Of a stretch of DNA of 64,000 nucleotides, positions 25,541-32,689 are shown one piece after another. The stretch covers positions 868,001 to 932,000 of the forward strand of contig NZ_CP107995.1 in NCBI RefSeq assembly GCF_036116635.1. Direction: 5' to 3'. Both the position numbers and the translations under genes were made by a program. Within the stretch, counting starts at the first letter, position 1, and each line of letters opens with the position of its first letter. The notes beneath the pieces were generated by a model that saw only the letters and a list, made by a program, of their open reading frames with translations, was not told where the DNA came from and searched no databases. This DNA comes from Amycolatopsis sp. NBC_00345 (lineage in GTDB: Bacteria > Actinomycetota > Actinomycetes > Mycobacteriales > Pseudonocardiaceae).

Positions 25541-28306
25541 TTGGCCGTCAGCGTCGTCGCAGCCGTCCGCTTCGAACACCTCGATCCCGCGCTCGGCGTC
25601 GGCACGGCCGAGCCGCGGATCTCCTGGCAGGTCCGGACCGAGGACCCCGGCTGGGCGCAGACCGCGTACGAGGTGGAGCGCGACGGCGGCGCCCCCGTCC
25701 GCGTCGAGTCCGGCGAGCAGGTGCTGGTGCCGTGGCCGTTCGAGCCGCTGGCATCACGGGCCCGCGCGGTCGTCCGCGTCCGCGTCGCCTCGGGGGAGAG
25801 CTGGAGCGACTGGAGCGAACCGACACCCGTCGAGGCGGGCCTGTTGGACGCGGGGGACTGGACCGCCCGGTTCGTCAGCCCGCGCGCGCTTGGCGCGATC
25901 GGCGGGCGTGCGCCCGTGCTGAGTCGCAAGTGGACATCGCGCGCGGCCGTCGCGTCGGCCCGGCTCTACGTCACCGCGCTCGGCGTCCACTCGGCCACGC
26001 TCAACGGCTCGCGGATCGGCGACGAGGTGCTCGACCCGGGCTGGACCAGTTACCGCAATCGTTTGCGGTACCGGACGCACGACGTCACGGCGCTGATCGG
26101 CGAGGGCGAGAACCGCCTCGAAGTGCTGCTGGGCAACGGCTGGTACCGCGGCCGCCTCGGCTGGACCGGCCAGCGCGGCGTGTACGGCGACCGCGTGGCC
26201 CTGCTGGCGCAGCTGGAGGTCCGCTACGACGACGGCACCACTGAGGTCGTCGCCACCGACGAGCGGTGGACCGCGCACGAGAGCGGCGTCGTCGACAACG
26301 ACCTCTACGACGGCCAGCGCACCGAACTCCGCCCGCACGAGTCCGTTGTGGACGGTGTGGCGGTGCTGCCGGACCCGCCCGGTGCGCTCGTCGCCCCGGA
26401 CGGCCCGCCGGTCCGGGTGACGCAGGTGCTGCCCGCCGTGACGGTCTCGACGTCGCCGTCCGGCGCCACGCTGGTGGACTTCGGGCAGAACCTCGTCGGC
26501 TGGGTGCGGCTCAAGGTCCGCGGCGCGCGGGCCGGCCAGGAGGTGACCGTGCGGCACGCCGAGGTGCTCGAACACGGCGAGCTGGGCACCCGGCCCCTGC
26601 GCAGCGCGAAGGCGACCGATTCGTACGTGCTCGACGACGACGCCGAGGTGGTGCTGGCGCCGGAGTTCACCTTCCACGGCTTCCGCTACGCCGAGGTCAC
26701 CGGCGTCGAAGGCCTCGCCACGGCCGACGTCGAGGCCGTCGTGGTGGGCAGCGACCTGCGCCGCACCGGCTGGTTCGGCTGCTCGGAGCCGCTGCTGGAG
26801 CGCTTCCACGAGAACGTGGTGTGGAGCATGCGCGGCAACTTCCTCGACCTGCCCACCGACTGCCCGCAGCGCGACGAGCGGCTCGGCTGGACCGGTGACA
26901 TCCAGGTGTTCTCGCCGACCGCCTCGTTCCTGTTCGACACCGCCGGGTTCCTGTCTTCGTGGCTGAAGGACCTGGCGGCGGAGCAGTCCGAGGACGGCTC
27001 CGTGCCGTTCGTGGTGCCCGACGTGCTGCACACCGAATCGCCCGCCGCGACGGCGTGGGGCGACGCCGCGACCGTCGTGCCGTGGGTGCTGCACCAGCGT
27101 TATGGCGACGTCGAGGTGCTGCGGCGGCAGTTCCCCAGCATGCGCGGCTGGGTCGACCGGATGGCGGCGGCGACCACCGGCGGCGTCTGGGCGGGCGGCT
27201 TCCAGTTCGGCGACTGGCTGGACCCGGACGCGCCGCCGGACGACCCGTTCGCGGCGAAGGCCGACCCGGACGTGGTCGCCACGGCCTACCTCGCGCACTC
27301 GGCGGGCATCGTCGCGGACGCCGCGCGCCTACTGGGCCTCGACGAGGACGCCGCGACGTACGCGGACATCGCCGCACGTACACGGGAGGCTTTCGCGCGG
27401 GAGTACGTCACGGGCTCCGGGCGCGTAGTGAGCGACGCGCAGACGGCGTACGCGCTGGCGCTGGAGTTCGCGCTCCTGCCGGAGGCCGGGCAGCGCGCCG
27501 TGGCCGCCCGCAGGCTCGCGGATCTGGTGCGCGCCAGCGGTTTCCGCATCGGCACCGGGTTCGTCGGGACGCCGCTGATCGCGGACGCGCTGACCGCGTC
27601 CGGGCGGCCCGACCTCGCGTACCGGCTGGTGCTGGAACGCGGCAACCCGTCGTGGCTCTACCCGGTGACCATGGGCGCCACCACGATCTGGGAGCGCTGG
27701 GACTCGATGCTGCCGGACGGCTCGGTGAACCCGGGCGAGATGACGTCGTTCAACCACTACGCGCTCGGCGCCGTCGCGGACTGGCTGCACCGGACCGTCG
27801 CCGGTCTCGCGCCGTCGTCGCCGGGCTACCGCTCGCTGGAGGTCCGGCCGCGGCCGGACGCGGCGTTGACGCACGCGTGGGCGCGGCACGAGACGCCCTA
27901 CGGCGAGGCCTCGGTTTCGTGGCGGCGCGAGGACGGCCGGTTCACGCTCGACGTCGTCGTCCCGGCGGGCGCCTCGGCCACGGTGCACGTGCCCGGCGCG
28001 GAGCCCGTCCACGTCACGCACGGGCGGCATTCGTGGACGGTGGCGGACCCGTGCGCGGCGGCCGAGGCTCGTAAGGTCAAGCCGCGGACCGTGCGGGAGC
28101 TGATCGACGCACCCGCGCTGTGGGCTTCGTACACCGACGTGCTGGTCGGCTTCGAACTGGCCACGGACGCGGCCGACCTCGCCCGGCAGGCCGCGCCCTA
28201 CCTGGGTCTCACCCCCGCTGAGCTGCCGGAGTTCCTCGCGCGCAAGGACTTCGCCGGGCGGGGCACCGAGGCGCGGGCCGCGGTGGAGGAGCTGCTGCCC
28301 GGCTGA
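25541..28306 (+). CDS. GH78 alpha-L-rhamnosidase
   Basis: A 921-residue enzyme without a signal peptide, so probably cytoplasmic. The N-terminus (RFEHLDPALGVGTAEPRISW) and domains RLYVTALGVHSATLNGSRIG, LLGNGWYRGRLGWTG and DFGQNLVGWVRLKV are the beta-domains of bacterial rhamnosidases; the (alpha/alpha)6 barrel contains DCPQRDERLGWTGDIQVF with putative general acid Glu446, and GATTIWERWDSM with putative base Glu718. It removes terminal alpha-L-rhamnose from plant glycosides or oligosaccharides. The start is TTG 25541, with AGGAGG six bases upstream. An extra ~75 residues after the C-terminal beta-sandwich (PRTVRELIDAPALWASYTD) are helical and not typical of the family. Confidence 0.93.
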   Translation: MAVSVVAAVRFEHLDPALGVGTAEPRISWQVRTEDPGWAQTAYEVERDGGAPVRVESGEQVLVPWPFEPLASRARAVVRVRVASGESWSDWSEPTPVEAGLLDAGDWTARFVSPRALGAIGGRAPVLSRKWTSRAAVASARLYVTALGVHSATLNGSRIGDEVLDPGWTSYRNRLRYRTHDVTALIGEGENRLEVLLGNGWYRGRLGWTGQRGVYGDRVALLAQLEVRYDDGTTEVVATDERWTAHESGVVDNDLYDGQRTELRPHESVVDGVAVLPDPPGALVAPDGPPVRVTQVLPAVTVSTSPSGATLVDFGQNLVGWVRLKVRGARAGQEVTVRHAEVLEHGELGTRPLRSAKATDSYVLDDDAEVVLAPEFTFHGFRYAEVTGVEGLATADVEAVVVGSDLRRTGWFGCSEPLLERFHENVVWSMRGNFLDLPTDCPQRDERLGWTGDIQVFSPTASFLFDTAGFLSSWLKDLAAEQSEDGSVPFVVPDVLHTESPAATAWGDAATVVPWVLHQRYGDVEVLRRQFPSMRGWVDRMAAATTGGVWAGGFQFGDWLDPDAPPDDPFAAKADPDVVATAYLAHSAGIVADAARLLGLDEDAATYADIAARTREAFAREYVTGSGRVVSDAQTAYALALEFALLPEAGQRAVAARRLADLVRASGFRIGTGFVGTPLIADALTASGRPDLAYRLVLERGNPSWLYPVTMGATTIWERWDSMLPDGSVNPGEMTSFNHYALGAVADWLHRTVAGLAPSSPGYRSLEVRPRPDAALTHAWARHETPYGEASVSWRREDGRFTLDVVVPAGASATVHVPGAEPVHVTHGRHSWTVADPCAAAEARKVKPRTVRELIDAPALWASYTDVLVGFELATDAADLARQAAPYLGLTPAELPEFLARKDFAGRGTEARAAVEELLPG

Positions 28307-28367
28307 GACCCCGGGGCACGCCTGCGCAAGGGGCAGCGCAGCCGGTCGCCCACATTACTGCGGCGTG

Positions 28368-28449
28368 CCCTGAAGGCCACCTTGAGGGCATCTAGGTCCC
28401 TCATGGTGGCCTTGAGGGCATTTCAGGTCCCTCATGGTGGCCTTCAGGG
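28368..28449. repeat. Compound palindrome with duplicated right arm (GAAGGCCACC family)
   Basis: The left arm CCCTGAAGGCCACCTTGAGG begins at 28368. It is followed by two tandem copies of a ~30-base right arm (28391-28420 and 28421-28450), each containing GGTCCCTCATGGTGGCCTT. Either copy can pair with the left arm. It lies between two plus-strand genes and may terminate the GH78 transcript. Confidence 0.65.
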
Positions 28450-28513
28450 CATGACGGGACGACGGGTTCGCGGCTAGCATCAGCGTGGTTTGCTCATTCT
28501 GGGAGGAGCCCGG

Positions 28514-30178
28514 GTGCGGATTCTCGTTTTCCTGTCGACTGTCGTGCTGGCCTGGTTCCTCACCGGGGCGGTCGCCTCGGCCGGTCCCGTGCTGGAGGGC
28601 GACACCGACAACCCGGTCTCGCCCGCGCCGGCGGTCAGCCGCCCGGACGCCCCGCACTGCACCGTGTCGCTGGCCGACAAGTTCCCCTCCAACGCGGCCG
28701 ACGGCAGCCCGCAGACGTTCTCCGGCACGCTCACGCCGCCGAAGAGCTGCCCCGGGCCGTGGGCGAAGGTCGTGCTGGACCAGACCGTGACGGTCAGCGG
28801 CCGCCAGTACGACCGGATCGGCGACCTCCTGATCGGCGGCACCGAGGTGTGGTGGGGCACCACGGAGGAGCCCAGCGGCGAGGGCCACCGCGCGATCACG
28901 TACCACTTCGACAAGGACCTGACGCCGTACACCGCGTTGCTGCGCACCCCGCAGCCGTTCACCGGCGGCATCGGCAACTACACCTCCGACGTCTACACCG
29001 GTGTTTACGCGCAGACCGTCACGCTCACCTACTACCGCGCCGACCACGCGCACCCGGCGCCCGCGACGGCCGACCGCGTCGTCGGCTTCCCGCACGCCGA
29101 CGCGGCGCCCGGCGCCGCCACCGTCCACTTCGCCGCGAAGGACTTGCCGCGCAACATCACCGGCGCCCGGCTCGAGGTGACGCTGGAGGGTGGCGCCTGC
29201 GACGAGCAGTGGTTCGACGACGTGCCCGACGAGGTCGCCGCGAAGTACCCGGCCGCGAACATGTGCGGGCACGGCCCGTTCCGCGAGGCGAACGCGGCGC
29301 TCGACGGCGCCCCGATCGGCGGCGTGCAGACGTTCCCGCACATCTACTCCGGCGGCATCGTGCCCACGCTGTGGCGGCCGGTGGTCGCGATCGGCACGTT
29401 CAGCCTGCACGCCGAGACGCTCGACATCACGCCGTTCGCCGGGCGGCTCGTCGACGGCGGCGCGCACGACCTATCGTTCACCGTGCCGGACATCGGCGGC
29501 TCCTGGAGCGTGGTGGCGACCCTGCTGCTCGACACCGACCACCACGCCGCGCGGACGTCCGGCGCGCTGACGCAGGACGACGTCGCCCCGGTGGCGCCGA
29601 AGCAGACGGTGGTGAAGGACATCGCGGGCGGGGTGAACGCCACCGTGACCGCGCACCGCGACGACGTGACCGCGGGCTACCTCGACACCTCCGCGGGACG
29701 CGTCTCCACGCGGGTGGAGCGCACGCGGGACTACCGCAACAGCGACGACGTGACGGCTGCCGGCCTGACGCAGCACGTGGTGCAGTCCGACGCCGGGCGG
29801 CAGACCTCGGTGTCCATAATGGACGGAAAGGTGCGCTCGGCGGCGCGGCACGACTGGTCGTACCCGCTCACGGTGGACGCCTCGGCCGCGAACTACGTCG
29901 ACGACCAGAACTTCCGGCTCACCGGCGCGGTGGACATGACGATGCAGCTGTCCGACCTCACCGGCGACGGCCGGTCGTGGTGGCCGGTTTCGGCGTCACG
30001 CGAATGGCTCGGCTCGTCCGGCGTGCTGGCGCGCACGAACGGCGTCAACACGGAGTCCGACGGCAGCTCCCGCACCACGTACGCGGGCGCAGACGACCGC
30101 GGCCGGCCGTACTGGCACGCCATCACGACCGATCACGGCCTGGTCACGGTGGACGTGGGGATCCCGCGGCGCGGGTGA
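28514..30178 (+). CDS. Secreted PNGase A-type peptide:N-glycosidase
   Basis: A 554-residue protein with an N-terminal signal peptide (RILVFLSTVVLAWFLTGAVA, cleaved near ASA). The conserved core of plant-type peptide-N4-(N-acetyl-glucosaminyl)asparagine amidase A is recognisable in order: GPWAKVVLDQTVTVSGRQYD, RIGDLLIGGTEVWWGTTEEP, DVYTGVYAQTVTLTYY, ACDEQWFDDVPDE, TFPHIYSGGIVPTLWRPVVA, LDITPFAGRLVDGGAHDLSF. Members cleave intact N-glycans, including core-alpha1,3-fucosylated plant glycans, from asparagine. The GTG at 28514 has GGGAGGAG upstream. It follows the rhamnosidase and GH2 operon on the same strand, supporting a glycan-harvesting role. Identification is by eye. Confidence 0.85.
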   Translation: MRILVFLSTVVLAWFLTGAVASAGPVLEGDTDNPVSPAPAVSRPDAPHCTVSLADKFPSNAADGSPQTFSGTLTPPKSCPGPWAKVVLDQTVTVSGRQYDRIGDLLIGGTEVWWGTTEEPSGEGHRAITYHFDKDLTPYTALLRTPQPFTGGIGNYTSDVYTGVYAQTVTLTYYRADHAHPAPATADRVVGFPHADAAPGAATVHFAAKDLPRNITGARLEVTLEGGACDEQWFDDVPDEVAAKYPAANMCGHGPFREANAALDGAPIGGVQTFPHIYSGGIVPTLWRPVVAIGTFSLHAETLDITPFAGRLVDGGAHDLSFTVPDIGGSWSVVATLLLDTDHHAARTSGALTQDDVAPVAPKQTVVKDIAGGVNATVTAHRDDVTAGYLDTSAGRVSTRVERTRDYRNSDDVTAAGLTQHVVQSDAGRQTSVSIMDGKVRSAARHDWSYPLTVDASAANYVDDQNFRLTGAVDMTMQLSDLTGDGRSWWPVSASREWLGSSGVLARTNGVNTESDGSSRTTYAGADDRGRPYWHAITTDHGLVTVDVGIPRRG

Positions 30179-30231
30179 CGGCCGTCTCCGCCGTCATCAC
30201 TCGTTCGGTGCAGTGGGGTAGTCTCGCCGCC

Positions 30232-31506
30232 ATGGGGAGTCTCCGTTCGCGTGTCCTCGCCTGGGTCGGCCGCCGATACCTCGCCCGGCAGCAGAAGCGG
30301 GGTTTCGACCTCGAAAAGATGGCCTTCCTGCCGGACACCGCGCTGATGCCGCTGCGGCGTGACGGCCTCGACCCCGTCGCCGAGCTGGGCGCCGCGCGGG
30401 ACGAGGCGCCGATCCGGAAGCTGGACATGCCGTTCGGCCTGAACGCCTGGCTCGTCACCGGGTACGAGGAGGCCAAAGCCATCCTCGTCAACGCGTCGGA
30501 GTTCAGCAACGACTTCACCAACCTGGTGGGCAACGCCGGCGTCACCGAGGACCAGAACCCGGGCGGCCTCGGCTTCGCCGACCCGCCGGTGCACACGCGG
30601 CTGCGCAAGCTGCTGACGCCGGAGTTCACCATGCGCCGGCTCAGCCGGCTGACCCCGCGGATCGACGAGATCGTGACCGAGCAGCTCGACGCGATGGCTG
30701 CCACTGAGGGCCCGGTCGACCTGTGGGAGCAGTTCGCGCTGCCGATCCCGTCGCTGGTGATCTGCGAGCTGCTCGGCGTGTCCTATGAGGACCGCGCCGA
30801 CGTCCAGCGGCTGAGCACCGCGCGGTTCGACCTGTTCGGCGGAGCGAGCGCCTCGCTCGGCGCGATGTCGGAGTCGCTGGAATACCTGCTGGAGATCGTC
30901 CGGAAGCAGCGCCAGGAGCCGGGCGACGGCCTGCTCGGCATGCTGATCAAGGAGCACGGCGACGAGATCAGCGACCAGGAGCTGGCCGGCCTCGCCGACG
31001 GCGTGCTGACCGGCGGCCTGGAGACCACGGCGAGCATGCTCGTCCTCGGCGCGCTGGTCGTGCTGCGCGACCCGGTGGCCTTCGAGGCCGCGAACGGCGA
31101 CGACGACGCGGTGCACCGTTTCGTCGAAGAGCTGCTGCGTTACCTGGCCGTGGTCCAGATGGCGTTCCCGCGTTTCGCCAAGCAGGACATCGACATCGAG
31201 GGCGTCCACATCGGCGAGGGCGACATCGTGCTGGTGTCCTTGTCCGGCGCCAACCGCGACGGCGAGCTGGGCGCGGACATGGAGAGCTTCGACGCCACCC
31301 GCGAGCCCACCTCGCACCTGGCGTTCGGCTACGGCGCCCACCGCTGCATCGGGGCGGAGCTGGCCCGCATGGAACTGCGCACGGCGTACCCGGCCCTGGT
31401 CCGGCGCTTCCCGAAACTGCGCCTGGCGGTCGAGCCGGAGGAACTGGTCTTCCGCAAGGTGTCGATCGTTTACGGGCTTGATTCGCTGCCGGTGCTGGTG
31501 AACTGA
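30232..31506 (+). CDS. Cytochrome P450
   Basis: A 424-residue soluble class I bacterial P450. The heme-binding loop is HLAFGYGAHRCIGAELARME with proximal ligand Cys372; the ExxR motif is in FVEELLRYLA; the I-helix oxygen-binding stretch reads DGVLTGGLETTASML, with Gly in place of the usual Ala before the acid-Thr pair. DPPVHTRLRKLLTPEFTMRR is the usual helix C/D region. It is alone: no ferredoxin, ferredoxin reductase or biosynthetic genes are adjacent, so the substrate is unknown. ATG 30232 is chosen, immediately before the conserved N-terminus. Confidence 0.93.
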   Translation: MGSLRSRVLAWVGRRYLARQQKRGFDLEKMAFLPDTALMPLRRDGLDPVAELGAARDEAPIRKLDMPFGLNAWLVTGYEEAKAILVNASEFSNDFTNLVGNAGVTEDQNPGGLGFADPPVHTRLRKLLTPEFTMRRLSRLTPRIDEIVTEQLDAMAATEGPVDLWEQFALPIPSLVICELLGVSYEDRADVQRLSTARFDLFGGASASLGAMSESLEYLLEIVRKQRQEPGDGLLGMLIKEHGDEISDQELAGLADGVLTGGLETTASMLVLGALVVLRDPVAFEAANGDDDAVHRFVEELLRYLAVVQMAFPRFAKQDIDIEGVHIGEGDIVLVSLSGANRDGELGADMESFDATREPTSHLAFGYGAHRCIGAELARMELRTAYPALVRRFPKLRLAVEPEELVFRKVSIVYGLDSLPVLVN

Positions 31507-31540
31507 CCCCGGCTGGTCGCACCTGCGCACGGGTCCGCCG

Positions 31541-31700
31541 ATGTGCGCGGCTGCGATCGCCGATGGTGTGCGGTCGCGATCAGCGATGGTGTGCGGCTGC
31601 GATCGCCGATGGTGTGCGGTCGCGATCAGCGATGGTGTGCGGCCGCGATCGCCGACGGTGCGCGGCCGCCATCGCCGACGGTGCGCAGCTGCGATTGCCG
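31541..31700. repeat. 23-bp tandem minisatellite
   Basis: About seven imperfect copies of a 23-base unit, ggtgtgcggctgcgatcgcc + gat, alternating between 'ggctgcgatcgcc' and 'ggtcgcgatcagc' versions, so the true period may be 46. The period is not a multiple of three and it lies after the P450 stop and before the convergent alkB gene, so it is non-coding. Variation increases toward the right edge. Confidence 0.8.
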
Positions 31701-31819
31701 CCGTGCATCGTCGCCATCGCGGCGCCATCTCGTGTCTCTGCCGGGCCGCTGCCGCATCGGCCGCCGCCGCATCGGTTGGCGCAGACACCGAAGCTGCGCC
31801 CCCGAAGCCCGCCATGCCG

Positions 31820-31950
31820 GGGGCAGCCAGGGCAACCCAAGGGCAGCTCGCCGGCGCAACCCAGAGGTATCCCGCCAGGGCAACCCAAGGGCAGCCCGCC
31901 GGCGCCGCCCAGAGGCAGTCCTCCAGACGCAAACCCAGGCGCCGCCCAAA
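31820..31950. repeat. Second tandem array, ~27-bp units
   Basis: Units such as agggcaacccaagggcag, cgccggcgcaacccagagg and cgccggcgccgcccagaggc repeat about five times. It immediately follows the 23-bp array within the same gene-free 475-bp stretch (31507-31981). The unit sequence is unrelated to the first array. Confidence 0.65.
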
Positions 31951-31981
31951 GTTCAGCCAGGGCGACCGGCGCGAGTCAAAG

Positions 31982-32608
31982 TCAGCGGACCCCACGAGGC
32001 CGGAACTGGATGCTGATCCGTGGCCCCACCCCCTTGGCCGTCTTGGGGATCGCGTGTTCCCAGGTGCGCTGGCAGGAGCCGCCCATGACGATCAAGTCGC
32101 CGTGGCCCAAGGGGTAGCGGTGGGATTCGCCGCCGCCGCGGGGGCGTAGGGCCAGTACGCGGGGGGAGCCCACCGAGAGGATCGCGACCATGGTGTCCTC
32201 GCGGCGCCCGCGGCCCAGGTTGTCGCCGTGCCAGGCGACGCTGTCGCGGCCGTCGCGGTAGTGGCAGAGGCCCGCGGTGCGGAACGGCTCGCCCAGTTCG
32301 GGGGCGTAGTACGCGCTCAGCGACTCCCGCGCCGAGGTCAGCACCGGGTCCGGCAGCGGCGCGTCCTCACGGTAGAAGCACAACAGCCGCGGGACCGCCA
32401 CGACCCGGTCGTACATCTGCCTTCGCTCCTCCTGCCACGGGACCTCTTCGGCGAGCCGCGTGAACAGCTCACCGGATCCCGACAGCCAGCCGGGCAGCAC
32501 GTCGACCCACGCGCCGTCGCCCAGCTCGGTGCGCCGGACGGCGCCGAGCGGGCCCAGCTCGGCCGGCCCGGAGTCGCCGAACAGCGAGCCCTGCAGTGCC
32601 TGTGTCAT
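31982..32608 (-). CDS. alkB: AlkB-family 2-oxoglutarate/Fe(II) dioxygenase (alkylated-DNA repair)
   Basis: A 208-residue enzyme with the complete 2OG-Fe(II) signature: the HxD pair in VAWHGDNLGRGRRED, distal His in CQRTWEHAIPKTAKG and the 2OG-binding Arg in PRISIQFRPRG. PRLLCFYREDAPLPDPVL is the substrate-lid region of AlkB/ALKBH2-type proteins. It oxidatively removes methyl groups from N1-methyladenine and N3-methylcytosine. A LexA-type SOS box lies 23 bases upstream of the ATG at 32608, the clearest regulatory site in the window. Downstream is a minisatellite. Confidence 0.92.
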   Translation of the reverse strand: MTQALQGSLFGDSGPAELGPLGAVRRTELGDGAWVDVLPGWLSGSGELFTRLAEEVPWQEERRQMYDRVVAVPRLLCFYREDAPLPDPVLTSARESLSAYYAPELGEPFRTAGLCHYRDGRDSVAWHGDNLGRGRREDTMVAILSVGSPRVLALRPRGGGESHRYPLGHGDLIVMGGSCQRTWEHAIPKTAKGVGPRISIQFRPRGVR

Positions 32609-32630
32609 GCCAGCCACTCTACACGATCAT

Positions 32631-32646
32631 TCGAACGTATGTTCGC
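32631..32646. promoter_or_regulatory. LexA (SOS) box upstream of alkB
   Basis: TCGAACGTATGTTCGC matches the actinobacterial LexA consensus TCGAAC-N4-GTTCGA at all but the last base. Its dyad CGAAC/GTTCG is perfect. It lies 23 bases before the alkB start on the minus strand and behind the 3' end of the next minus-strand gene, so alkB is its only likely target. Confidence 0.75.
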
Positions 32647-32689
32647 ATGCGAGGTGGCGATGCGATGGAAGACGTCCCGAACCTGGTGG

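Noticed and set aside
31541..31700. CRISPR-like repeat appearance
   Set aside because: Units are directly adjacent with no unique spacers, imperfect, and no cas genes are nearby.
30133..31995. 620-residue minus-strand frame covering P450 and minisatellites
   Set aside because: Antisense to an unmistakable P450; the repeat portion has a 23-base period that cannot encode a stable repeat.
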